From Panorpa germanica (taxonomy: Eukaryota; Arthropoda; Insecta; Mecoptera; Panorpidae), in the NCBI GenBank assembly GCA_963678705.1, contig OY783212.1, positions 15,376,001-15,440,000 on the forward strand: 64,000 nt of DNA. Direction: 5' to 3'. Shown here piece by piece: positions 28,284-40,210 of this stretch. Position 1 is the stretch's first letter, and the number at the start of each line of letters is the position of its first letter. The notes beneath the pieces were generated by a model that was given only the letters and a program-made list of their open reading frames with translations, had not been told where the DNA came from and searched no databases. Made by a program: the position numbers and the translations under genes.

Positions 28284-30793
28284 TTCTATCCTTTTGACCT
28301 TACCCCCACTTAATCATCAATTTTTTTTAAATAATTATTTTTATATGAGATAAAGATTCACCAATACTGAGAGAATGATTATAGAATATATTGACAACCT
28401 ATTACTACTAATAAAATTAAAAAATTCTGATAGTTCAGCAACGGAAATACTGATATAGGATTTCTCTATTGCTCAACTAGAGTCAAATTATAACATTAAT
28501 ACAACCGACCATCACAGTATTGATTCCACGCTGAATTAGATCATAACGGATATCTATAGCGATAGAACTGCGTTATCTGGGCCATTATTATATTCATAAC
28601 TCTGATAGAATCAAGGAAAACCGGCTGATATAGTACCGGGTCAGGACTATGAGCATGACTATGTACATGGAGGAGAATGAGGATGGTACAGATCGATATC
28701 GCGTAAGCAATAATGTTAATTATTTAATAGTAAGCTCTGTATCTCTCAGTAAATATCAATATGAATTATGCATATTGTAACCGTATACGGTATAGGGCAG
28801 CTGTGAATATATTTAGATTACTGCAGTATAATTATTTGTATACGGGAGTATTATTAATTGACATATATGTACTCGTACTGGAAGCTACCTACCCTCACCC
28901 CCTCTAAACGAGCGAGCATTCCAACGTACCATGCAACCTGATATTTTACATGTTTATTGTTTTCTAGTACTACCAAGAAAATAAAAGCAAAACAGAGTTG
29001 ATTGTACAACTATATTTGTTTAATAATCTAACGCCAGTGGCTCCTTTTGAAATTCTACTAAATGTTCAAAATGTTCTATTTTCTGGTATAGCACATGCAC
29101 TCTATGAAACTCCTTTTTTAGTTAGATATTTACGCCCCACGCCCCACAAACGTCACAAGAATGTTGGCATTAATTTACCATTAAAAATAAAAATCGTGTA
29201 ATTAAAAAAATAAAGTTTATTACGACTTTTTTTTTAAATAAAAATAAACAATTTTGTATTTTACTACGCTTCCCAGTTCCCTTTCAAATAAATATTAATT
29301 TTATCGATATATTAACTACAATTTATGACTTAAATATATTTTTTAACTGACCGTAAATTACCAGAACCAACCAATTCCGTGTTCGTACAATGAATGGTTA
29401 ATAATGACGCTATTTTTGTATCAGTTTTCATTGTTTTTCGCGCTGCGCCTGTTCGTATGCAAAACACATGACTGCTAACTACGTACATTGTAACACGTTG
29501 CAGCTCGCAACACTCCCTGCAATAATTCATTTAAATCAATAATCAATTAATTGATAATTTGGTATTTTTATTTTGTTTTATGCCACAGTGGGTTTATCAA
29601 TTTTATTATACAATCAGAGCGCTAAATTATCGTTTCCGCTAAGTAATTATCGAAATTATATTAATAGAAGATAAATATTGTGCTAGAAAGTTAATAATTA
29701 ATATGTCAGCTTACTTAAATTTTGGAAAAAAGTTCGTCAAATAGCGCATAGATTTCGAAAATTGATAATATTTTTTATTTTGTTAACGAATTACTTTTTA
29801 AAAAAATATTTTTAATTATTAAATAAAATATTACAAATTAAAAATTCAAATAATTCAATTTCAAAATAAAAACAAAGTTTGAAAGAGAAATTACCTTTTT
29901 CTTATATCGTAACGAATATTAAAATAAACATCTGACAGTCATAGTCATGTGTTCTATAACAACTATTAAGGCCAGTTAAACGAATTTTGACCGAACATAT
30001 ACCGGCCGATTTACGCCCGAAATCGCCGTCGTTTAAATACGCTTGCAGTGTGCGACAGGCCTAAGGGTTACTTCAGCGCCAATGTCAATACTGTTGACAC
30101 AATATGTGATTTATGATTAACGCTACTTAAAAGTATTTGATACAACACGGTACTGATTACCACAAAACCTAATTAAATGTGTATTAAAAATATCTTGAAA
30201 TACATTTTGTATGTTTTTTAGAAATAGAGAAAGAGCGAGTATAATTCTCTGGTTTCTGAAGTCTAAAAATCTATCGTTAAAGTAACAAAGTTTTAAAAGT
30301 AGTGATTGTTAAAAACCAACAATACAAAGTTAAAATCAACATGGTTTTCATGAACCTAACAACAATTGGTTCAAATACCAAACAACAATTTACAGTACAG
30401 TAGAATCTTCTATCCGAAAGATATATTTCTGTAATAAGAAGTATTGTTCTTAATATTAACTCGCACGGAGTTGTAATTAGAAATAGGAAAAGGGTGATAA
30501 TAATAACATCAAAGTACTTTGTAATAGAATATTGTGTGTAATAATTTTCCTTCGTCTCAACGTTGCGCTGTATCTCAACATTAATGAGGTGGTACGAGTA
30601 GCGGTAGGTAGTTGTTGGCACTGTATGAGCACATATTACCTGCTTGATGTTCTCAAAGGTGAACTTTGACGACATATTCTTTAAAACGTTAGCTGTTATG
30701 TACAGGAAAATTCCGTGAAAACGGTTTTGAATTTCTACTAAAGTATTGTATTACACGAAAATTTATATGTAAGTGCAAATCATATATACTAGT

Positions 30794-30804
<11 letters not shown>
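28284..30804. other. AT-rich non-coding sequence
   Basis: No supported gene or recognised repeat. The 132-codon minus-strand ORF at 30,277-30,675 has no domain I recognise and is rich in Ile, Thr and Tyr. Confidence 0.45.

Positions 30805-30880
<76 letters not shown>
30805..30880. repeat. (AT)38 microsatellite
   Basis: An uninterrupted alternating AT tract of 76 bp, preceded by an imperfect TA-rich lead-in from about 30,780. Confidence 0.97.
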
Positions 30881-30885
<5 letters not shown>

Positions 30886-30960
30886 GGGTGTGTATATGGA
30901 CATACTCCCAGAAGTGGTCCTTAAAATAAAACTTCCTTTCCTGCTTTCAAAATGCGAAAA

Positions 30961-31033
30961 TTATCAATGCTTAAAGGTTAAGAGCGTTATTGCATAAGAT
31001 AAATATCTGGAATTCGATTCCTATCGAGGTCAG
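30961..31033 (+). repeat. tRNA-like SINE head or tRNA relic
   Basis: An A-box-like stretch (GCTTAAAGGTTAAGAGC) is followed about 42 bp later by a B-box-like stretch (GGAATTCGATTCC), the spacing of a tRNA internal promoter. The D-arm GCT/AGC pairs, but the other stems are weak and an acceptor stem is not clear. It is more likely a tRNA-derived SINE head or a tRNA relic than a functional tRNA. Confidence 0.35.
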
Positions 31034-31675
31034 TTAATATTTCTTCTGCAAGAAAAATTCGAATAGCTGAGCTAACTTTACGAGACTATATTTTAGAAAG
31101 ATATGAAAAGTTAATTCGCGAAACAGAAATATTTAACATATATTCTTTATAGAGACTTCAATTCAAATTTGAAGCTGTCGATCGGTCAATTACGATAATT
31201 GTGTCATTGTAAACTAATGGCAATGATTCTCGCTTGCATGGGTCATTGAGAACCACTCGAAATGTAGTTGATACAATACTTCAAAACACACTCGCAAGTC
31301 ACCCTTTTACACATACATGTTCATACGTATATGTATACACACATATTGACAATTGAGTGACGTATATTGAACAAAATAATTAATTAATTCCTAGCTTACA
31401 CGATCTGGAAATAAATTGACAACGTGACGTTTTATTTTCCAGTACAAAAATATATAAATATATCTTGGTTTACATATTTACGTTTATAGAAGGATTTTTA
31501 TTCAACATGAAAAAAATATATCTTCAGTAAAAATATTTACCTAATATAGAACAATTTGTAAACTATTTTATTGTTTTTTAAAAAACAAAAAATTGATAAG
31601 AAGATCTTTTTAAAAGAATTGTTATTACGTCGATTTCATACAATTATTCAGACGTTTCTAGATAAAATTTTACTT
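31034..31675. other. AT-rich non-coding sequence
   Basis: I see nothing recognisable here. Confidence 0.5.
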
Positions 31676-32085
31676 GGTTTCCTTTAAGGAAGGAGGGGTA
31701 AGGTTTTAACTTTCTTTTTTCATTTTTTTTAAATTTATTTATAATAATGTAGAATATATTTAGTTTATTTTGTGAAATTTTGAAGTTGATTGGAGTAAAA
31801 CTGTGAGAGATATAGAGTTTTAAGTCTTCACATCTGGTCTGCTTTCATCTTTCTTTGAAACTTTTAAACGCTTTTTCTCATACTTAGTTTTTTCAGAGTT
31901 AGTGTCCTCTCTAGCTCAAAATCTGCTACACCGATCATTTTGAAATTTTGCGCACTCTTTCTTGACATAAATGCTGAGGTAGTGATGTCGAGTATTTTAA
32001 AATAACAAAGTTTCTAATTTTTTTCATGAAAAGCGATATTTTGACTTCTAAGTGCTGTAAAAAATTGAAAAACACATAAGATAAA
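31676..32085. repeat. Stem-forming dispersed repeat, copy C
   Basis: It aligns with copy B from its AAGGAAGGAGGGGTAAGGTTT-like start through TAAAACTGTGAGAGATATAG and the AAGTGCTGTAAAAAATTGAA segment, but lacks the right inverted arm and the 3' part. It is a truncated family member. Confidence 0.6.
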
Positions 32086-33400
32086 ATAAACCCGTTTCCC
32101 TGCATTCGTATGCTGTTATAATATTCGTATAATTGCGCAATTGAGGAATCAGCGAGAGCACTTAAATCACTTGTAGATTAGGAATTGGGAACTATTTTTC
32201 AGAAGTTTATCATATTTTTCATTTTCTGCAATAAACAGAAGTGTTCATAACCCCTGTAAAGTACAGCAAAACGTAACAGAATGTCTTTTGTTTCAAATAC
32301 ATAATAACATATATTTGGAATTGTTAATACGCTTCCTATAACGTAATTTCATTCTACGCGGAATACATTAATCGCATTATACAGTGGTCAATTTTTTGCA
32401 ATAAATTTGAATGATTAATGCCCCATTCTACAATTAAAATCAGACTACGAGTATATTGAATTAATTTTCATTCGCTTCACTCGCTGTTCGTGAAGATAAA
32501 GCTGAATAATTTTATAAATTGTTAATTATTCACCATATGTTGCTACGTTAGCAATTTATAAAAATAAATACCATTAATTATTAACATAGAATTCATTGTT
32601 TACGGCACACAAAATACCTTCGCTTACAAAATCATTGGCCGCAGTCGCACCGAGCGCCGAGCACCGAGCACCGAGCAACCTACTACACACATGTACCGAG
32701 TCGTCATTTTATGTTTATTTTAATAACAGAGATTAATTGCCCTGGGGTACGTTCTACAGGGTGGGGGTGACGGCAAGGGTGAGAGATATATGGCTAGTGA
32801 ATGAATGAGGAGGAGGAAGGGTGATTTGCGGTTTCGTTACTGGTATTTTATTGAAAACGATTAATCAAAATTATATATTCCACCGGTCATCCATGGTCAT
32901 GATAATTCATTGCGAAATTAAATTATTTATTTAAGATTATTATGGCTACCGTATCGCATCGTATCAGGTGACAGAAATGTACAAATATCTATCTACCAAC
33001 ATGACAAAACTAATAAATATCAACACTAAAACAAACATAGATAACTTTCACATTAGTTTATTGCGTGACCGGTTTTATTTATTTCGCTTAAATGTTCGTT
33101 ATATCTTTAAAACGTACGTCAAACATTTTATTAGAGGTTTAGCATGAAGCTCATTATTGTAATTTTGTCTTTCTCCGCTGGACAGAAATATGTTTCTCAA
33201 ATTTTTATTCTTTTAATACTTTTGAGATATTAAACATTCCAAATAAATTAAAAAAAAAAACGAATTTATAACAATTTTTCAGAAGAACATTTCTTAACGT
33301 ATGGAACTTAAATTTGAAGATATACACTTTATTTCTGAGACTATAAATTACAACATTAAAATAACCATTTTTAAGATGCCAATTATATATTACAAGATTA
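32086..33400. other. Non-coding sequence with small tandem repeat
   Basis: No supported gene. Near 32,650-32,690 the unit CGAGCAC repeats several times, followed by a GC-richer patch to about 32,830. Confidence 0.5.
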
Positions 33401-33740
33401 AGATATCATTCCCACCTACTGTTTTAGTTTTATTTTTTAGATACAAGAATAGCATAGCATATGCCAATAATAGTAACTGTTTAGTTTTAAAAGTATGCTT
33501 ACACTAAACTTCGAAAAGACAGTACAGTCTTTTTAATCAAAGTAGTTTATAACTTAAAATCTGTCAAAGTAAAGTTACTTTTCAGGTTGTGAAAAATTGA
33601 GAAATAAAAATGAATATATCAAATATAATAATTTATATTAAATAAAGATAGTAATTAACGATACACGATGCATAAGCTGTGTTTTAAAACATACAATCTA
33701 AATTTAAAGCTAAAAATTAAATCAATAAGTTACACTGACC
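33401..33740. mobile_element. TA-target MITE family member
   Basis: After a TA dinucleotide it begins AGATATCATTCCCACCTACTG and continues TTTTAGTTTTATTTTTTAG, matching the termini of the element at 34,310-34,748. Its interior (GACAGTACAGT; GATACACGATGCATA) aligns with the member at 38,281-38,588. The right end is degenerate and approximate. No ORF of interest. Confidence 0.5.
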
Positions 33741-34309
33741 TTTAATATGTCATAAAATAATATAGAACTTGCTTAGAACACATAAATTTATTAAAATGAT
33801 TAGAATAATATCTATAGCACGTAAAATATTTTGAGAAAAATCTGGTTTGTATACATGGCAACGTACCTATATATTCTATACATTATATCAAATAAACAAC
33901 AAATAAAAATAAACAAAAATGAAGTCCCCGGGGGCTGATTTAATTGAATACAACGATGTGAAAGTGGAGTACTATGTACATACAAGTTTATAATCAAAAT
34001 TTATTTAATCTACCCAATTGAAAAAACAGAACGTTGACATATAGCGTATACGTGTATAAATGTTTTGTATTGTTTTGTTTGACATTGATTTCATTCCATG
34101 CCATCAATATCACAACATTCAACTGGAAAAATTAATCTTGATAAACTCAGTGAATTTAATTGCGATTTGAAAAAGTTATTGCCTCTCGCGAGAGTTCATA
34201 AGGCAATACGAGGATTGTGAAGATAAACAAACAAGTATATTTCCGACTGGGTTTTTTTTGTTACAGTAAAAAAAATTAATCAAAAGTTTCTCGTAGACAT
34301 GTAATACTA

Positions 34310-34748
34310 CAGTATCATTTCCACCTGATGTCTTAATTTCACTTTTAATTTTATTTTTTAGTCGCAGAAAGTATTAGAGTAAAAATATTATGTTTTAATT
34401 CAGAAAGTTTAGAGTTTGAAGACTACTTCAACTAAGAAATAAAACTAAAATTACAATTAAGGAGGAAATCAAAAAAACTGGTGGAAGGAAATCCAGAGTG
34501 TGAAAGAGTGCGAGGAACACCCTGCATGAGGTGGAAAGATCAAGTGGAGGAGGACCTAAAAAAGAAGAAGGAAAAAGAAAGTATTCAGGAAGACGGCTAA
34601 TTTAAAAGAATAAAAAAAAGCAACAAATAAAATTAAAACTAAACCTAATGCAGGAAACAATTACGGATATTGACATATTTCACACTGTTCTTCCAACTAA
34701 AAAATAAAATAAAAACTAAAACTAAAATAGTAGGTGGAACTGATACTT
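34310..34748. mobile_element. TA-target MITE with long TIRs
   Basis: The left terminus CAGTATCATTTCCACCT and the right terminus (other strand) AAGTATCAGTTCCACCT start about 55-bp imperfect inverted repeats that both end in TTTTATTTTTTAGT. TA dinucleotides flank both sides (34,308-34,309 and 34,749-34,750), as in Tc1/mariner-type elements. No transposase is encoded. The interior contains a fragment resembling a LINE ORF tail (listed separately). Confidence 0.7.
34487..34600 (+). pseudogene. LINE-like ORF tail fragment
   Basis: The plus strand reads RVRGTPCMRWKDQVEEDL followed by a Lys/Glu-rich stretch and a stop. GRPxxRWxDxVxxDL is the typical C-terminal end of several LINE ORF2 families. It is only 37 codons and lies entirely between the inverted repeats of the MITE at 34,310-34,748. 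Confidence 0.5.
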
Positions 34749-34750
34749 TA

Positions 34751-37700
34751 GATAAAATGTATTGTGCCAGAAGCTTATTATGAAGATTAAACCCAGTATA
34801 AAATATCTAAACAAATTGTGTATAACATAGATACATCGAAGATTTGCTGTGCTTATGGCACTATCTCATTGATAACTCGAGGTCTGAGTTAGAAATTCAC
34901 GAAACATATTATTTCTCTACCTTTGCAACAGTAATCCAAGAAGTCAACATTAGATCCTGTTACCATAGCTGTTGTCATAGGAACCTTCACACAATAAACT
35001 ATCAAATTTAAGATAACACTTACGGGATAATTCAACAACATAACCACGTTCGGCATCTTGTAAGTTGTTATTATTAGAACAGATAAGGCTAATGTTAAAC
35101 AGGTAAATTGATATCGAAAACCACAAGGTGTTTACGATATCAGTTCAGTATATTACGACTAAAGTGCGGCTCAAAATAGTGCGATTCCAAGATGTCACAT
35201 TTAAAGAAACTCTAGTTAACTGACTCTAGGTAACTCTTACAAAAGCAGCACTCAGAGACTTGTCCTGACTTACAATTTCCATTGCTCATATATATATGGA
35301 ATGGAAAACAAAAAATATGAATACAAAGTTAATACAAAATGATATCATGATAACATCCACGTAACTTTAGATTTCCGTAAAGTCCCGTGCTAAAAAGGAA
35401 ATAAGATTTCTTAAATTAAATACGAAATGAAATCCTGTGGGGTATCTACGAGTACGTTTCCTGTTTTGCACGAAATGAATATCGCAGACTCCTTTAGGTA
35501 AAATAATTTTAATAAGCGTTAAATGAAACATAAAAGGGTTGAACCAGTTCGGTTAAATGGTTCGTTTAGTGAGATCACCTGATAACTGTCATTAATTTCT
35601 GATCTGGATCTACAAACGGCTAAACGGCTGTTAATGCAGTCGCTAAACACGAATAACAGTTCTTCTTCTTCTTCTACTTCTTTATGAAATTATGATCATG
35701 TATATTGTTATCTTAATATTTTATTTAAGTTATTTAATTGCTTTAATTAAATGTAAAATAATCTTGATCTGTTTTACCTAGAGATGAAATGTATTTGAAA
35801 TTATTACATTATTATGAAAGTTTGCAATTATTATTTATGAAGTTATGATAACATTGAGATTTATAGATTTAATGCAATCACACGTATTTCTGTGGTTTTA
35901 TTAAATAATACACTAGTGCGACTCCATCATTCATTTATAATTTAGTACACTCAAGTTCAAATAACATGACGTCAATTTTAAAAAAAAAACTGATCAATAT
36001 TCTTTGTAGACATTGATTCAATCACCTTGAATTATTATATATATATAATTTCTTTTGATTAAACTAATTACAAAAGCTATTTTTGTCATTATTTTATAAC
36101 AAATTTTAATTAAAAACTTTACTAAATTGTGTTTACCAATGTAAAAAAAAACATAACATTTTAATTAGTCTGGTTAAATATATTTTCGTCTTTTTATTTT
36201 TTGTATTTAATTTTTTGTCTCTTTGAGAGAGTAAAAAAGATAAACCGATTTCGTAAAACTGGTAACGAGGCATTTTATATTTTAAAACAACATTATTTAA
36301 TAAAAATAGGATTGGAAAGATTTTAAAAATGTGTATTCTTTTTAAGTTCATAACTTTTTTATCAGACCGTGGTCTGGGATTAATTAATTTTTGAAACACT
36401 GACTAGACCGTATGAAGTAGATATTGAGGTCTATATTTTATTCAACCTACAGAAGGATCCCCATATGTAAACTAACATGTTTAAAACTTGTGTACAATAA
36501 AATTTAGTTAATGAGCAGTGCTCTCTTTCATTCGATATTGTCAAGTCGCGATCTTCTAGTCTAGATTTTGTTCGCAACATAGGTTGATGTAGAACAGTCA
36601 AAATCTAAAAATTAGGTACCGCAAAGAGTAAACTTTTTCTACGGAAAAAGCCCAAATATTAGTGGCGGATCAAAGACAATATCACGACAAATTCAATTGT
36701 CCAGTTTTCAATGGGCTTATGAGCCTATCTCTTGAGAGCCTCTCTTTTTTAATTCTTTAATAAATTATAGGGTAATATATGTATATTGGGGTTTGTATAT
36801 TTTTTTTAAACAATCAATATACAAGTATAATTTTTATAGAAATGAAGATACGTTTCACAATCCCATTAACTTTCTAAATGCTTCCTTCAGCTTCATAGCA
36901 ATATGTGCAGGCCTCTGCCAAATATTCGAACTATTTGTGTCAAGGACTTTATTTGACCTTCAAATGATACGTGCAATTTATACGTCTTAATTAAGATCGT
37001 TAATGTATATTTATCACGTTTATTAAAAAACCTACAATAACATAAATATTACGGAACATATAGGTTTCTTTTCGTAAAATTAACTACTATTTCTTGTATT
37101 ATTTATGTTTAATATCTAACGGGAAAACTATAGACCTCAAGATGGATTGAACATGTTTCATCGTATTACCATATTACGTACTGGGCATACCACATCGTAA
37201 TTCTTGTACCTACAGCAAGCAACGTGTTCATTAAGTTAAGCAAACATATAAAACACTATTTCAATTGCCGTTAACTGCATACGGTGGTTTATAGATTAAG
37301 TACATTGAATAGTGAACGGAAGACAAAGTTTGCTGCTACATAATCGTAAATTTGTAATGGAGTGACATCGGAAACTTGGATCAATAAACTGGGTTGGTTG
37401 CTAGGATCTGAAATATTTATAAGGGAGTTTTAGTCTCTTGAAGTGACGGCCAGTGCAGTGATTGTTTGCAATTATTATTAACATAATATATGTTCTGTAA
37501 TGCGTTATATATATGAGCAACTTGGAAGCAAAGTGACAAAAAATATAGGCGTACGTCATAAATATTCAGATCATATTAAAAATATCGTTTGTAATAATTT
37601 TCGTTAATTATTTTTTCTACTTTGCTTCTAGGTAAACCATCCCAACTCCGTCCTAAATCATATGTAATACTTACTATCTATGAATTTTGCAAATGAAGAA

Positions 37701-38280
37701 TTGGAATGCAAATTTAATGTAATTCAAATTGTAACACCGGAATCCGGACAATAAATAAATTCACATACAGAAATGTCAATGTAATAATATACGTTTAAAA
37801 ATTTTGTCTCAAAACTGATAACCACATTATTGGAATTAAATTTTTCAAGTAAAAGAAAATATAATTAGTAACATAATATATGTCAACAAAAAACCACATA
37901 TAAAAACAGCAATTTTATTTTATTAAAGAATAGAAAGATATCTTTATTGAAACAACGGAAAAATGCTTTCTATTATTCGCCTGATCTTTTTTAGTTTTAT
38001 TTTACTGCGCTATGCCATTGTGTTTTAATGACTGTTCAGAACAATAGAAAGTTACAGTTATTAATGCCGCATTATATCTATGTATGTAATTCTGTTGACC
38101 AGAAAAATTAGTTTAAATCAGGAAGTAGAAAACGAGTATTTATATGTTTTTATTATGCTTCAAACAACCTTTTATAAGTAAATCCAGATATTAATGTATA
38201 ACTTTCTAATCTTTTAAATATTGTAATTTAATATTTTATGTAATACAATATTCTTTTAAAAGTTTTTATTAAATGGCTTA
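34751..38280. other. AT-rich non-coding sequence
   Basis: No supported gene. ORFs of 65-88 codons here have AT-driven composition. Confidence 0.5.
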
Positions 38281-38588
38281 AATATCATTCTCATTTACTG
38301 TTTTAGTTTTAATTTTAGTTGCAGAAGTATACAAACTTGACAGTACAGTAGCCTATTTTCTCGACCTATAACCTATTCTAACTACAATTTGTGATAAGTA
38401 AAATTAATTTTCGACTAATTAAAAATTAGGTAATAAAAATAATTAATATTAATAAAAGAATATAATTAATTTTAAATACAATATATTACTGATACATGAC
38501 GCATATGCAAAGTCCGTTCTGGAAATAAAATATACAATTGAAGATTAAAACTAAAACTTAAATCAATGGTTGAAACACATATTTATAT
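38281..38588. mobile_element. TA-target MITE family member
   Basis: It begins after TA with AATATCATTCTCATTTACTG, and its right end on the other strand contains TTGATTTAAGTTTTAGTTTTA, similar to the left end. The interior matches the member at 33.4 kb (GACAGTACAGT, GATACATGACGCATA). The right boundary is approximate. Confidence 0.5.
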
Positions 38589-39699
38589 ATATCTATATGG
38601 TGTTCATACATTATCATATTTTGTGATTACTGAATCTGCAGGATTATTGTTGTACGTATTAAATATGAATTGACTTTAGGCACTGGATTAACCTTCTGAA
38701 TCCCCCTTCGAAATAATAAATGCAAATTTATTTGAAACCCGTCTGTATCGATTTACGACTAATCTACAGTTCTGGTTTTGCAGAGAACATGTTCCTAATA
38801 TTAATGGATAAATCCCGCATAATCAGATACTCCATTAACCTACAGGACGAATAAGAATTTCTTATATTTTATTTTGAGATATATGTATGCTTTCGAAACT
38901 AAAGTCAATTAAATATTTTTTAAACTCGTGTTCATATTTTTTACAGGCTTTACTAATAACAAAATGAAACAAAGTTATTGAAAATTAATCTACGTATTTT
39001 GTGGAAGATTATATCATGCCTATTACATATAAGACTAAACATATTAAACATAGATTGTGAGCCTAAAATTACATTTATATAACCATGACACAAATAGTTC
39101 GAAATATCACCGCAGTCACAACCCACTGCACTCGTAACTGCCACTGAACCGTTTCTATCATAACATTTCCCTAAAGCTATTATTATTAGTAGGTTAATGG
39201 TATATAAACCCCATATAAAAAGAACACAATACTAGCATTTGTGTCAATAAATTATGAAATATAATCTACCCCACTGATTCCACCCCTAAATACAAAGAGG
39301 ATTTCCAGATTTCTCACAACTACTGTATGACGTTGGAAACTTATTCTTTGTTCAAAGCGAGGCACAAAGAAATGGACTCAATGCTGCAGACAGCGTTTGA
39401 TAAATACGAAAATGGCTCGACTCGGCTCGGTTTCAGATCTACGACTCTAGCTGCTTTGGCTGTGTGTTTGTTACATTTCGATATATTTATGAATATGTAC
39501 GAGTATTTAAGTCGAAGATAATTGAACTAAGTTTAAAGTACTCGTACGATCTGCAGATGTTTAAATATGTTGTATGTAAGTACTCTTTAAAGACGCTAGA
39601 GTAAAATAAATCGCATGTCTGTCACCAGTCTTAAGTAGGTTTTCATAAAAATTACATGCTAATCTGAACTGACTTTGAAGGGAGCGTCTACGGCGTGAT
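38589..39699. other. AT-rich non-coding sequence
   Basis: No gene supported. The 64-codon plus-strand ORF at 39,327-39,521 has a somewhat protein-like start (LFKARHKEMDSMLQTAFDKY) but no recognised domain. Confidence 0.45.
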
Positions 39700-40210
39700 A
39701 AGTTCTATAAGTTCGGTTGTGGACAAAGTACATATAATCTAAAATTCAACATTAAAACTAGAACTAAAAAAATTTTTTTTTTCAAATGAGTGATGCAACA
39801 ATAGAGTGGGGGTCTTCAATTTATGAAGGGAGGAGAATAGAGGATGAAAGCTCATAAGCTTCGTAACGTAACGTCTAATCTTAAATTCGATATTAAAAAA
39901 CAAAAATAACACAAAAAAGGAAAGTGTTTGAATTTATAGTGACGTTGCAACAAGGTTGATCTACAATATGTACTAAGATGAAAGAAAGAGGTGAAGGAGT
40001 CATAAGTATAATGACGTCACATCTAATATACAATTCGATTTAAAAAAAAAGAACTAGAACAAAAATAAAAGATGAAATTAAAAGATTTTTTTTTCAAATG
40101 TGTGAAGCAACTACGGGTTAAGAATGTGCGACCAGACGTGACAAAAAGGGAATAAAAAACCAAGAAATTTATATGACGTGACGTTTGTAGCCTTTTAAGA
40201 TAATGATTTA
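39700..40210. repeat. Degenerate tandem array, about 145-bp unit
   Basis: Three diverged units share the order ACRTMTAATMTAAAATTCRA (starting near 39,728, 39,868 and 40,016), then an A/T-rich run, then a GCAAC-containing word (near 39,796, 39,949 and 40,108). A fourth partial unit may start near 40,178. Similar AAAACTARAACTAAAA text occurs in the TA-target MITEs, so the array may derive from that family. Confidence 0.45.

Noticed and set aside
30773..30997. 74-codon ORF with an Ile-Tyr run
   Set aside because: It is a translation of the (AT)38 microsatellite.
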